NCBI RefSeq assembly: GCF_029633865.1
Contig: NC_079224.1
Location: 22,959,177 to 23,023,176, forward strand
Length of the DNA: 64,000 bases
DNA from: Lampris incognitus
Lineage: Eukaryota; Chordata; Actinopteri; Lampriformes; Lampridae
Reading direction: 5' to 3'
Of this stretch, positions 35,990 to 48,561 are shown in pieces. Made by a program: the position numbers and the translations under genes. Every line of letters starts with the position of its first letter. Positions within the stretch are counted from its first letter, which is position 1. The notes beneath the pieces are model-generated. The model was not told where the DNA came from. It did no database searches and was given only the letters and a program-made list of their open reading frames with translations.

Positions 35990-38131
35990 GCCACACAACT
36001 CGAGGGGAGGAAGCTGGCTCACCAAAAGAGACACCAGACAGAAGCAGGATCTTAGAGTGTGCAGTCAGAGAATGTAAAACTGTTGAGGTGAAACTACGAG
36101 GTGTTAGTGTCCTGCTTACTTGACACTGGTAGCCAGGTCAGTACAATTTCTGAGAGTTTTTTCAGGGAACACCTGTCAGTGAAAGGCAAAGACATTCACC
36201 CGGCATTTGAGTGGTTAAAGATCACTGCAGCTAATGGATTAGACATACCCTATATGGGCTATGTGGAGCTTGATGTAGAAGCCATGGGTCTGACTATCCC
36301 AGAGCGAGGTTTTCTGATGGTTAAAGATTCTGAACACTCTTCCTCTGTTCCAGGTCTAATAGGGATGAACATTGTCAAAAAATGCAGAGAGCTAGTACAC
36401 ACTGAGTTTGACACCACACTGCAGGAGAGGTTTGACTCAAACTGGAGAGAGGCTTTTAATCATCTTCATGCAGTACATGCAACAGACAGACTCTCTTTCG
36501 CTAGGGTAGCTGGTAAGGATGTAGTCCATATACCTGCTTCATCTGCTGCTACAGTTATGGCTAGGGGACTCAGGACCGTGAGTGAGGATGGTTCTTTTTT
36601 GTTGCTGGAGTCTGTGGGTGTCCCCATTCCTGGAGGTTTGGTTGTTGTGCCTACTTTGGTTTCATCGAGCAATCACATTTTTCCAGTCCGAGTCATGAAC
36701 ATGTCTGATGAAGATATCTGGCTAGGGCCACGGACTAGGCTAGGGGTTTTGACTCAGGTAGACTGTGTGAAAAGTGATGAGCTTTGTGAGGTACAGTTCC
36801 AGAGAATCTCAGCAGACATTGAACAAGTGAGTATCAGTGAACACCCTGAAACACCGACAGATGTGCAGGAAATTCTCGGCAAGCTCAATTTTTGTGGTAG
36901 CCCAGAACAGCAAGCACAGCTAACTTTGTTACTGGAGAAGTACTCTTTTGTGTTTGCAACAGAAGATGAAGATCTAGGCCACACTGACAAAGTACAACAT
37001 GAGATCCATCTGACAGATGACATACCTGTAACACAGCCATACAGACGAATCCCACCCACACAGTACAGTGAAGTCAGGGAACATATTGGCAAGCTGCTAA
37101 AAAAAGGGGTCATTCAAGAAAGCTCCAGTGCTTATGCTTCGCCCATACTACTAGTGAGAAAGGCAGATGGTAGTCTGAGGCTATGTGTCGATTACAGGAA
37201 ACTCAACTCAAAGACAAGACGTGATGCATTCCCGCTCCCGAGAATTGATGAGAGTTTTGATGCGCTGAGAGGGGCAAAGTTCTTTTCGACCATAGATCTG
37301 GCAAGTGGATACCACCAGGTAGCTATGCATGAGAGAGATCGGACTAAGACTGCATTTACTACACCGTTTGGTCTGTATGAGTATGTGAGAATGCCTTTTG
37401 GTGTTTGTAACGGTCCAGCTACATTTCAGAGACTTATGCAAGTTACTATGAATGATCTCATTTTTCAGATACTCCTGGTCTACCTAGATGACATCTTGGT
37501 TTTTTCAGAGACATTTGAGCAGCATTTGGAGAGACTTGAGAGTGTGGTTAAGAGACTGGCATAGACGGGCCTTAAGGTGAAGTTGCAGAAGTGTGCTTTT
37601 CTACAGCAGTCCGTAAAGTTTTTGGGTCATCAGGTGTCAGCAGAAGGTATAGGAACTGACCCCTCCAAGGTATCTGCTGTTAAGAACTGGAAGGTGCCAA
37701 CCACTGCCAAAGAGCTGCAGTCGTCCTTGGGTTTCTGTAGTTACTACAGGAGATTCATTCGAGGCTTCTCACAGATTGCCGGGCCACTGCATGACCTAGT
37801 CAACAAATGTTCAGGTGTGAAGAAAACAGGGAAACTAGGTCACCAGTTTTGTAATATGTGGACACCAGAGTGTGACTCTTCCTTTGAGCAGTTAAAGGAA
37901 AAACTTACCTCTGCTCCCATTTTGGGTTTTGCCGACTTCACACAACCATTCGTAGTTGAGCAGATGTGGGTAGCGCAACTGTCTGTTTTTGATTTCGAGG
38001 TTAAGTACCGTCCTGGTTGCAGTAATGCCGCCGCAGATGCTCTCTCTAGGCAGGAGTTTGCAGGGGAGCCTGAAACAGACCCTGACTCGGATTTTGACAA
38101 CTGTATCGCTGTGTGTAACCTGATTTATTAG
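35986..38131 (+). pseudogene. pol remnant: protease, reverse transcriptase, RNase H scar
   Basis: A frame starting at the ATGA overlap (35986) runs to about 36120, where a frameshift moves to the frame of 36101-37564. Visible are LLDTGSQVSTI (aspartic protease), KKGVIQESSSAYASPILLV, LCVDYRKLNSKTRRDAFPLP, FFSTIDLASGYHQV, MPFGVCNGPATFQRLM and YLDDILVFS (reverse transcriptase active site). An in-frame TAG at 37562 interrupts it; the same frame continues with CAFLQQSVKFLGHQV and LGFCSYYRRFIRGFSQIAGP. RNase H has an internal deletion: FADFTQPFVVE runs straight into the YRPGCSNAAADALSR segment. There is no integrase. It cannot mobilise on its own. Confidence 0.82.
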
Positions 38132-38388
38132 CTGTTTGCTCGAAAGACACAGGAATTTATGCACTCAGTAAAATGATCTGCATTCGAAGGTTCAAACAAT
38201 AAAATTAAAGCTACAAGAACCCCGGAAGTAATTGTGTCCTGTGTGGTATCTAATTCCACGGGCTACATAATAATAGGTAAAAAACTTCCAGTTTTGATTT
38301 TTGCCATTTACTTTCCAGTCTCCTACAGGCCTGCTTATGAGAACGTGTCTCGTCATTAAACCAGGGTGTAGGTCTCTTAAGTCACCTA

Positions 38389-38558
38389 CATTGGTGTTGC
38401 CAGGTCATTTTGCCGGGGGCTTAAACCCTGGATGTTTTGAGTGTAGTTTTAAATTTAAGCCCATGTGAAGCCCGACAAAAAATGTAACGTGTGTGAATGT
38501 CCGATAGTCTTCATAACATAACAGCCTGTCACAATAAATGCAGGTCTCTAAACTAACT

Positions 38559-38615
<57 letters not shown>

Positions 38616-39017
38616 TAAAAGAGCAATTAATATTTCAATAAACTAATGTTAACATAAATACGTTTAATTTTTTTTCCCCCAGTTTTGTACTGTAGCATGT
38701 CAATAAATGTTTAATGATGGCAGTTGCGAAGTATTCTGCTTCTGCTGAATATTAATACAAATGACTAACTACTAATATTTTTAACATCACAATTCATAAT
38801 TAATCTGGAGAGCGAACAACAGTTTTTGAGGTACACATTTCAATTTTTCACTGATTAAGATATGTACTTTGAACATAAATAAGGTGCCATAGTGTATAAA
38901 AAAGCATCAAAATAGAGCTTGTTTATCAAAAACATTTCCAGGGGAGGATCCCCCCGGACCCCCCTACAGAAGTCCAGGCTAAGCCCCAAATGTCCTCAAA
39001 TCCTGGAAACGCCCTTG
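38389..39017. mobile_element. Non-autonomous hAT-like element, 629 bp
   Basis: It has perfect 8-bp flanks gtcaccta (38381-38388, 39018-39025). The left end cattggtgttgccagg and inverted right end caagggcgtttccagg match at 12 of 16. It contains (GT)n at 38561-38613 and no ORF. LINE reading continues across the duplication, apart from one stop. Confidence 0.75.
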
Positions 39018-39025
39018 GTCACCTA

Positions 39026-39660
39026 GCTCTGATAGTGAGAGGTGCAACTGAATCGGGGAGACTAGAGAGGGCCACAATTAAGTCACTAGTGAAATTTTAA
39101 ACAATCAGTCTCTACAGTGAAAGGAGCCCAGTCTTCAGGGAGCTGCTGGCCAAATTAAGCTACAGCGGATGGACCGATGTGGTGAGTGGCAATTACATCT
39201 GTGCCGACACTAACAAGACAGGCCAATGATGCTTCACATTTAATGAGAAAATGATCTGACACAGCAGATATGGTTGGCAAGACGTTCAGATCAGAAACAG
39301 CCAAACCAAATCAACCATTCCTTTTGTTTGATATCAGTGTGCAAGCAATTTTCTATATCTTATCTCATATGCATTTGGCTCACGCCCTTGTTTTAAAAGA
39401 CCCAGTTTTCTTTGGACTGGTTGACAAGAGCGCAAACTATTTTCCTATTTTTTTAATGGATATGAATAAACATTCCTGCTAATGTGCATAGTAACATCGT
39501 TGATGTTCCCATCTTCAGAATTAGAGATGGCATTTGTAGATATCCATTTGTAGATACACATAGTAAACACACACATATGCATTTTACAGGTATTCCCAAA
39601 GCCACAGCTGGAGAGATGCATGCTGGTATGTACTACAGCTATGTCCAGTTAGCAGTGGTA
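39026..39660. other. LINE remnant to about 39075, then nothing recognised
   Basis: After the last LINE-like residues near 39075 the sequence is unclassified and AT-rich. Confidence 0.45.
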
Positions 39661-39664
39661 GCAA

Positions 39665-39835
39665 AACCAGGTCCAGAAAGTAAAAGTGTGACTCGTTGAT
39701 GTCCTCCACCCATGTATTAAATCAGATGATTTAATTCCCCTACCTGGCTGAAGAGTTGTGTTGATTACAATCAGCTGGTGTAGTACTTGGGTGGAACAAA
39801 TACATGGTTTGGACTTTTACTTTCTGGACCTGGTT
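39665..39835. mobile_element. 171-bp MITE with perfect 23-bp terminal inverted repeats
   Basis: The left end (39665-39687) begins aaccaggtccagaaagtaaa and the right end (39813-39835) is its exact reverse complement. The interior of about 125 bp has no ORF. No target-site duplication longer than 2 bp was recognised, so the superfamily is not assigned. Confidence 0.8.
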
Positions 39836-40719
39836 CATCCCCCTCTTACAGTTAGTGCAGATATGTACCACAGATATGCAAAGTAGATATCTGGATTATC
39901 ATGAAATGGCCTCGGTTATCAACCAGTTGCTATGCATAAAACTGATTTCTGACCTTTGGGAATGTGAACAAGTTCACTCCACTTGTATCTTTCAAGCTCA
40001 ATAAGACTATGCTTTTCCAATTTCACTAAACAGATTTGTATTATACGTTGCTTCTCTTTCAACTGAACAGTTTTGAGCTAACCCATCTGAACTGACATAT
40101 AGGCTCACCATTCAGACTAAAAGTTTCACAAGTTAAAGTTTGTGAAAAGTTTTACCACTACATTAAAGTAGTTTTACAAGATAATTAACCACTGGAGGAT
40201 AGCAACCGTTTGAGTAGATATGCTGGCAGAATGAGGAGGACAGAGATTATTGTTTTAAGAAAGCATTGATAAAATATTTATTTATATTCACAAGTAAATT
40301 GAACATCAATCCTCCAAAAGTTAGAAATAAAAATGAAAGCTTGAAACAACTACACAATTAGAAACATTAACTTTTTAATATAACTAGTACAAGGTTTAAC
40401 AATCATCCTGTTACCGATATGTATTTCTGTAAGACATAAACACAGAGGCAAAAGGTGGACATCAAAGGTAGTACATAACAAGAATCAAAATTCAAGGTAA
40501 AAAGCGAAATGATTTTTGCCGTAACCTGTTGCTTTAAACAGCGTGCAAAATTAATCTCTCCACAAAGGGAAACTCAGCTTTATAGTCATCATTCATTATA
40601 CTAAATTACAGTATACAGGATTCGAATGACAAAAGTCCACCTCTAAAAGATTAGTTTGATTACAAAGCAGTCATATTCAAAATGGATACAAACATGCGGT
40701 CATTATTGATCTTATTTGT
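39836..40719. other. No gene recognised; AT-rich
   Basis: Unique-looking AT-rich sequence without coding or repeat signature. Confidence 0.5.
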
Positions 40720-40721
40720 GT

Positions 40722-41325
40722 GGGAAGTGTGGGAAGATGGCGGCGTGAACTCACGTTTGCGGCGGCCTCACCCAGTAGCGACTATGCAGTGTCTTTTCCA
40801 CGTCTATGTCTGCGTCTAAGTTCGTGTCATCATGTGACGTTTTTATTTTTATCATCGATTTCATTTAATGGCTGGCAGAACTGGCATTGGATCGGCTGGG
40901 AGAGCTTGGTCTGCTGCGTCCTGTGGGCCCAGGGACCACGGTCCTGCCCGGAGCGGCCCCCGAAGAGGAAACACCGAAGGCGGTCTGACAGGACGCGGAA
41001 CTGGGGCAGGCTAAGCTAACTGCTAGCCCATGCAGACCGGTAGTTCCGTCATCCTGGCTGGCCTTCGTTATCTGGACAATGGAATTTTTGGACTGTGTTG
41101 CACTGGGTGGATTGTGATTTTATTAAACATTTGTGGGGGGGTTTTTTTGTTTGCTTTGTTCTTTTTGTTTTTGTATGTTTTTGGTGGTGTTGTTTTTAGG
41201 GAGTTTTGGATATGTTTTTGTCTTTTGTGTTGCACTGCTGTGGCCTGGGGTAAACTAAATTTCATTTCTTTTGTGTACGTAGTACACGAGATGAAATGAC
41301 AAATAAATTGTTCCTGATTCCTGAT
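40722..41325 (+). mobile_element. Retroelement with AAGATGGCGGC head, single-head copy
   Basis: The head gtgtgggaagatggcggcgt is followed by the same GC-rich body (gctaactgctagccc, cctggctggcctt) and TG-rich tail (gtgttgcactgctgtggcc) as at 15.66-16.51 kb. The end is gaaatgacaaataaattgtt. No coding capacity remains. Comparing the two copies defines the element. Confidence 0.65.
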
Positions 41326-42097
41326 TACTGCCACCATCGGTATGCAGAAAATGTCGATCCAGACATAAAAGTTTAAGGTCCCCGTCTCTATGTGAATACA
41401 TCTGTCTTCTTTGTCAACTACTTTTTTTTCCGTCCTTAGAAAACCATTTACAGTTCTGCAGGAAGAGTGTGTCGTCATGGTAACACATGTTTCATATGTG
41501 TAAGAGGCTAAAGAGAGAGCTGACACTCAGGTCAAACAACAAGAATCACTTTTAGGCAGCTCAGATTTATTTTCCTGCCAAAATCTAAATCCTCTGTGAT
41601 CCATCTGTGGTTCAGATGGATCATGGAGGATCTCGCTGATGATGTCCTCCACAGTCGTCCTGGATTCTGGGAAGGCTCCAGCTCCCGAGGAGGGTCCTGT
41701 GACTCTGTTTTAATGTTTGATTTGTTCATCTTCCTCTTTTGCTTCTTGTCTCATCCTCTTTAATTTCCTTCTCAGTACGAGACAAATCAACTGTTCTGTT
41801 TCTAAATATGAGACGTATCCAAGGTCTGTGAGGAGATACCTTCAGCTTGCCCGCTGCTAATACAGGAACTGTTGCTCGGGAACAAGGAGGTCGGTCTACT
41901 ACTCACAACCTCCATAACAGTATGCAAACATGCACCTCAGTGATTCAAAATGGAGCTGTCAAGTGATTTAGCAGTTACACAGAAGACGGGTGGTAATCAA
42001 GTGACAGATAAATATTTTTCATTTAACTGTCATATGGCATTTTTAAATTGTAATCCAAATCACTAAGTTGGATGTCAACATACAAGATCTATTTGAA

Positions 42098-42199
<102 letters not shown>

Positions 42200-44172
42200 T
42201 ATCATAGGCGGAAAGAAGGCTAACCCACCCTGTGACTGTATGAGATGCTCTGATACAAACTAATATTTATTTAGAGGATCCTCGTTTTGAACAAGAAACG
42301 CATTAAAGAGGTAATTATTTTGCTTAAAACCTCTGCTGTGTCCAGACTTATAAACCAGCAGCCATGCAAATGCATATCATGGGGGGGGGGGAGCTGCACT
42401 CTCAAGGTTTTGCATCAAAATATATCTTATACTCTTCGTTGATCCAACAATTTCTCTTTTGGGGTACTGGCAAAGCTATCTTTAATATAGTTTCACCTGT
42501 GTCTGTCATGATGAATTTATGCTTAACCATTACTGTTCAATTAATTTAACTGAACTGAAAATATGCCCTGAGGGTCAGAAACGTAAAATAACACAGCAAG
42601 GTCAGTATTTACTCTGGAGTTGGCATTGTAAGGCTCATCTTAGCACCAGTGTCTCCAATTACTACAGACCACCGGGCTGTTGGCTCTTCCTTAATAGCAT
42701 TCTCCATAGCTGACACTGTTCATTTAATGTAATGAGAGACTACAAGATATGAATAAAGGTATGCATATGATTTTGTACAAGGGCTGAAAAATGAAATGTG
42801 CCTCAGCGCTGACTTCAAACAAGGCGAAATTAACAGCACTAGAAATTATGTGGCTTTAAACCAGACATCTGTCCCACACACACACACACACGCAATGGGG
42901 CTGGTACTGTAGAGGGATGCCTGGGTGCCAAGAAGCTTCTCTCTATGTCTGTGCCAACTTATTTGTCACTGTGGCCTCATTGACCATAAGAAGAGCCAAC
43001 CACTCAGCCTAATGGAATGGTCATCTGTCGGTCCATCTCATGACTTGCAGCTAAAACATTCTGACCAAGAACATCAGTGGGTGGTGGACGAAGAGGAGGA
43101 GGAGGAGGAGAGAGTAGAGTGAAACCAAATCCCTCTCCGAATTTGATCATCGCTGTTAACACCGTAAAGTCACCTTAGGTTTATTGGCTGTCCACTTGCA
43201 GGCAGACTAAAGAGGGGCTCAGTCTCCCTGGAAGCCTGTCTGGTTCTTTAACTGCCTGACCTTCCAGTGGTTTTTATAGACCGGCGGAGCATTTTAATAG
43301 GCTTTAAGATTCTCCACTACACCAGCAAAGATCTAAGAACTGATGTGACCTGACCGTCGGAAATCAAAATCAGCTATTTAACCATAATATGGTTGACATG
43401 TTTCCGTTGTGAAAGCAGCTATCTGTATCAAATAATTCTCTCCATCTTTGGTGCAGAGCCAAACTGACCCCACTCCATGCAGCTAGAGTACATTGTAGAG
43501 CCGCCATGTAGTAGGAGCCCGCATATCAACAGCATAATGCAACTGAAATGGGACGCATGCGCTGGTGATAGACATGCCCACCCAGAATAATGGCTGAGGC
43601 TGTGAAGAGGCTCGGAGCAAAAGAGCAACTGACGAGTGGTGAAAGAATGAACAATAAAGACATGGGGACATAGACTGACCGAGAGAAAGAAAGAAAAAAA
43701 AAGAAAGAAAATGTAAACAAATCTCTTGAAAAGCCCACTAACTCCCAGGCAGAGAGACTGTCACACACTCACAGCTGTAGTTTATCTTTTAATTAACATC
43801 TTATACAACAACACCCCTCCCATTAATAATGCAATGGCAATATGCTTCAATATCCATGGCAGATGAAATGAGGTAATTAGAGGTGGAAATGTTACAAGCA
43901 CATGCATGCCTAGCTTGTGCGCAGCATATAATATAGCACATTTGTTCAGAAGAAGAATGGATCCACCCAAAGAATGCCGTGAGAAAGGGAAAGCAGCTGA
44001 GTCCCAGTGTGACGGTGGTCACTGGGGGGGGGGGGCAGAGGGGCAGCATTTTGCATCTTAGGTGAACAAATGGGTGACAAATGATGGCAAATTGGAGTGA
44101 AGGCCTCCTGCTGAGCTATGATCTGCCAACTGGAATCACAATAGTGCAGAGGTGCTAGTTCAGGAGAATACA

Positions 44173-44227
<55 letters not shown>

Positions 44228-45050
44228 CAATGTTATTGAAATGTAATAGCTGAGGGGGAATGGCCCTGCAAGTCTTTTCCACAAACAATAGAATAAGGGC
44301 ATGGATGCTGGAGAAAGGAGCCAAAGCCATTTGAAGAGACACAGACAACACACATAAATGCACAAAGGCTCGCTGACAATCTAATCCAATGTTTCACATG
44401 AAAGACTTAGCCAGGCCTCCGCTGAGTGCTAAAACAGCGCATGGCCTAATCCTATAAATCTATATGATCGCGACAGATGGAAAGTAAGTTTGCTGTCCCC
44501 CTGCTTCTGCCCCGGAGTCATGGGAAAAAAATCTCCACACCTCTCAGTCTATCCTGCTACCCAGCTTCCACGGAATTCTTTGCGGAAACTCAGTGAAGCT
44601 CAACAATAGGCGGAGAAATGGCAGCCGCAACACATGGAGTCACAAATAGATTCTGTGGGCCAGCTCCAGCCATGTACAAAAGTGGTATTTGGTTTAATTG
44701 GCCAGATATAACAAAGATTTTAATTTCCCCCGAGAGCCGTGTTGCAAACTTTTGTTTTTACACCGCACCGAAGAGAGAGAGCCGCGCTTGGTGCCAAGAA
44801 TTTACAATGCTCTTTCCCACTGGCGATATGTTTTTCCTCAGAGGCCTTCACAGATAACTCTATTGGATTAATTATGCACATGTTTGACTATCAACCCCTT
44901 TAAAGGGATCTCTTCCTCGTCTCCAGAACTTTCTTTGTCCTCGCCCTGTCTCATGGCACAGAGGACATACACTTATACAGTAGCTTTTATGCTGTCTCCC
45001 TTTCTGCCAACTCTCACTCCTTACTTTCTCTCTCTTCATTACTTTATCTG

Positions 45051-45082
<32 letters not shown>

Positions 45083-45980
45083 ACCCCCCTTCCTTTTCCC
45101 TGTCTTCCACACAGACAGGGCATTGTGTGCGGGCACAGATGAGATTTGCATGCATGTTAGGCTGGATTACACACGCAGGCTCTGGGAACCTGGACCCCTG
45201 TGGTCTCTGCTTCTATGTCGTAGGCCATGACTAGCAAGCTTTCCTTTAAGTTCACAACTTCAAACAGATTTCACAGCTTAATTGGCTGAAGAACGTACAA
45301 CATCTGAGGTTGCATTGTTTAGATATGGAGTCCAGCAGGTGTCCCTGGTGGCTCTTAGCTGGCCCAGGACATGTCCTGCGAGTCATTCCCTCTCTTCCCA
45401 TCCTGTATATCCTGTCCTTCTCACTGTCCTATCTGACAGGCTGAAAACGGACAAAATATAAGACCTGGAAAAGAAAGAACATGGAGTGGATTTTGCGAGA
45501 TGATGCAGAGCTTCTGGGTTTTCAGCTGTATCTCCTCAACATTGCAACCTGTTGTCTAATCTCTCATCTACTAGTTTTGAGATATCGTACTTTGAAAGCT
45601 GAATGTGTATGAAAAGGTTAATCCCCTAATTGATGTGTGTAATAAGTAGCTTAATCCTTGAACTGAAGATGCTGTATCTGAGCGAGTGGAGATAATAGAT
45701 AAGGGCAGCAAATCTCCTTAAAGACTATCTGTAGGACTGAAGAGCAGCGCTAGCAGTTATGAAATGTCTAAAATTTACTCTTGGAACTCACACTAAATGT
45801 AAGACCAAGACTAAAAATATTCTGGAGTTAGTTATGAGGCTTCCTACACGTACTCCCAGATAGGCGTGGGACCTTTGAGAGAACCAGAAAAATGCAACAA
45901 ATCCAATAGCATTGATTTAGGTCCTTCATAAACAGCCATCCTTACAATAATAAATCAAACGTTAATTGCCTTAACATTGC
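42200..45980. other. No gene recognised; scattered simple repeats
   Basis: Simple repeats: (CA)n at 42877-42892, (GAG)n at 43091-43110, poly-G at 44023, (CA)n at 44175-44225 and (CT)n at 45050-45082. An 80-codon ORF at 44618 has no recognisable domain. Otherwise it appears unique. Confidence 0.5.
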
Positions 45981-45984
45981 CTCC

Positions 45985-46400
45985 ACAATCTCCCACCACT
46001 CAAAGAGAAGTAACCCGGAAACAAGCCGCCTTCATGCAAGTTGCAGCATTTCGTTGATTTGTGGGTGCTATGGATGGAGCACATATCAAGATAATCGCCC
46101 GTGTGAACGAGGATGCATTTTTGAACTGCAAGCAATACCACAGCACAAATATTCACAATTGCGATGGGCGTAAATTATTTGATTATCGATATATAGTTGC
46201 CAGATGGCTTGGGTACATGACTAAAGGGTGCTTGGTAAAAGAGGTTTCGTGCTTTCGCTTGACCGCAATCATGTATCCTCCTGGACACCACTTGCTATCC
46301 CCAAAAGTCCACGAAATATGGGTGTGCAGTCACACTGCACCGAAAACCACAATAATACATCATCATCACGTCGCTTTGCAGCTCAAAGCGTCGTGAAATA
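45985..46400 (+). pseudogene. PIF/Harbinger transposase remnant
   Basis: In frames interrupted by a TGA and frame changes the translation gives REVTRKQAAFMQVAAFR, then VGAMDGAHIKIIA, NEDAFLNCKQYHS and IVARWLGY, followed by PPGHHLL in another frame. GA-DG-HI-I-AP and RK-YHS-N are signature segments of HARBI1-like nucleases. Only the middle of the catalytic domain is present and terminal repeats were not found. Confidence 0.72.
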
Positions 46401-46419
46401 CTGGTGTCATAGTTTTCTT

Positions 46420-48155
46420 AGAACAACTTTTACTCTTATGAGCGTGTGTGTGTGTGTGTGTGTGTGTGGAAGGCTTTATAACGTACTCCCTTGTCCTACT
46501 CTGAAGGCGGAGAAATTTAAATCCTAGCCATACTTTCAGCACAGTCGGTGGGACTAATTCTGCTTAATGAGGCCCACTGTATATGTCCGTAGTGTCGACT
46601 TCGTGCAACATTTGCAGACAAGTCTAAATGGTTTGATTATTTTTATGAATAACAAGTGGTCATTATTTAACAGCTTTTCCAAGTCAAAGCTGTCCCAAAT
46701 CTCCAAATTTAAGATAATTGGAAAACTGTAGTCTTGCACAAGCACATTTTTGTGAGAGGTGGGTGTCTGCATGCATGCATTAATGTGTGTTTGTAGGTAT
46801 GTGTGGGTCATGCTGCAATTGAGATATAAGCCTGCTTATCATCCATCTGGATATAGTGCATTTGTTGAAAATGAGCTGCGCTGAAGGGCCCACAAACAGA
46901 TAATAATATTTCATTTTAAGACATATCTTTGCCATTACATTTATTTATATGAGCATTAAAGTAAGTCATCAAACGCTGTCTTCTTTAAACAGCTAAACTC
47001 TGCGGTGCCTCCCAGCTCAACAGGATAATAAATGAGAGTTAGTATTGATCCTTGGCTGACCTCCTATGTGGTACTCATCATTTTATAATATCCTCCATGC
47101 TTTCTGCTAATGAGATCAATGATCTCCTGCAGATATTCCACAGATGACCTTAACACAGTCAGGGAACAAGTGTGACAAAACACATACCTCTATGCAAAAC
47201 TGGTGTAGGACAGTGGAAAAACAAAGAAAAAAACAGCACCTAATCAAGTGGGAGATGAGAATGTCATTAAATGTGTATCATCTCTCAGCAGCCTGGGTTA
47301 AATGGCTTTTGATCTGTGAGGGTTTTTTTTTTTTTGCGTTATTGCGTTTTCATGGTGAAGATGCGATCATCTTGTATAGATGGTGATGCACAGTAAGGAA
47401 TGGGAAGGCATGTCAAATGCAGTCAGAGGGGTTGCAATTTCTAATTTCCCTCCTGTTAGAAGCCAGACCAGGCTGCATCAACCCATGACTAACGTTTGGA
47501 AAATGAGGCGGTAGTTTGAATACCAATAGATTCCAATTTCATAGCACTCCTCACTTTACCTAAGAGGTGTGCTGATGTCGCTATCATCTGCAAGCTATGA
47601 AATATGGACTAATATTGCCTCACCCTGGAACAACACAGGCTGATGAGAGTATTTTCTGTCTACTTTAAGGACCTCAAAATGCCTCCGCCATCCTTGCCCC
47701 TTGCTCCCTGACTGCTGTAAAAACTCTTTACAAAGCAACACAAGATAACTAAGTATTTTCCGCTACACAAATGGGCTTCCTAATTGTCTGAATATATTTT
47801 CTTTGCTAATGCAATGGACCTCAATCACTCAGCCTAGCCTCTTTAAACTCGGTGCTCAAGCACGCGTATTTGGTTTATCAAGTTGCAGATATGAGCGCGG
47901 GGGTGGAGGGTTGGCGTGGGTGGAGGCAATTGAGTCAATGTGTCTGAGGCAATGCCAGCCACACAGAATACCAAAATAAATAAATAAATACAGGGACAAG
48001 AGCTATACCGTTGTATGACAAATACATAAGGGGCTATTTGAAAAGCAGTAGCGACCACCGCAGCCCCAGGGCCTTGGCCTCACACACACGGTTGATGATG
48101 AACTCATTTGCTGCTTGATCAACTCATTTGCTCTCCCAACCTCGAGCCGTGCTTC
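46420..48155. other. No gene recognised
   Basis: A short (GT)n at 46442-46468. The remainder is unclassified AT-rich sequence. Confidence 0.5.
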
Positions 48156-48158
48156 TTC

Positions 48159-48561
48159 TTTTTTTTTTTGCCCCAATTGCATTTGGCCAATTACCCCTCT
48201 CTTCCGAAAGGGGTAATCCGGGGAGGGCTGCAGACTACCACATGACTCCTCCGATACATGTGGTGTCGCCAGCTGTTTCTTTTCACCTGACAGGGAGGGG
48301 TTTCGTCAGGGGCACGTAGCGCGTGGGAGGATCCCGCTATCCCCCCCCCCACCTTCCCCCTCCCCCCTGACCGACCAGAGGAGGTGCTAGTGCAGCAACC
48401 AGGATACGTACCCACATCCGGCTTCCCACCCGCAGACACCAGACATGGCCAGTTGTGTCTGTAGGGACGCCCGACCAAGCCGGAGGTGACACGGGGATTT
48501 GAACCGGCGATCCCCATGTTGGTAGGCAATGGAATAGACCACTACACTACCCTGACGCCCC
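48159..48561 (-). repeat. SINE-A copy 6
   Basis: Minus-strand copy with a clear B-box (ggggatttgaaccgg in plus orientation, 48492-48506) and the head ending acgcccct. There is a small internal deletion near 48208, where the gtggagcagtgaccgg part is lost. Confidence 0.85.

Larger units (their letters stand above)
34360..38267 (+). mobile_element. Deleted Ty3/gypsy-like LTR retrotransposon
   Basis: The ends read tgtagc..gctaca, the inverted LTR termini. A 114-bp stretch occurs at 35148-35261 and 38130-38243 (two differences), which I read as the shared 3' part of the LTRs. The left LTR would span 34360-35261 and lacks its last ~24 bp, being fused to gag. The right LTR keeps only its last ~138 bp (38130-38267). 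Integrase and most of RNase H are missing. No clear target-site duplication was found. It lies inside the minus-strand LINE. The left LTR has a 26-bp direct repeat (34585-34610, 34620-34645). Confidence 0.8.
29625..39075 (-). mobile_element. LINE on the minus strand, base layer of a nested insertion stack
   Basis: Minus-strand pieces in order from the right are LDSVAPL-type residues (about 39050), PTPWFNDETRS and RLESKWQKSKLEVFYL (about 38270-38370), and KYKRALFAVKAVY (about 34300-34350). Then NNYRPVSNLSFFSKVLKRVV (about 31000), LLLMDLSVAFPTTDH (about 30790-30830), [20 protein letters not shown] (about 30500-30560) and [11 protein letters not shown] (about 30420). LHWLPIHVRSNFTVLLLTYK follows near 29900. 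The catalytic ADD is intact but stops and frameshifts occur. Insertions at 30598-30700, 31223-34006, 34360-38267 and 38389-39017 break it into at least five parts. Confidence 0.8.

Noticed and set aside
44618..44857. 80-codon ORF starting MAAATHGVTNRF
   Set aside because: No domain or splice-site support; possibly conserved non-coding DNA but no evidence either way.
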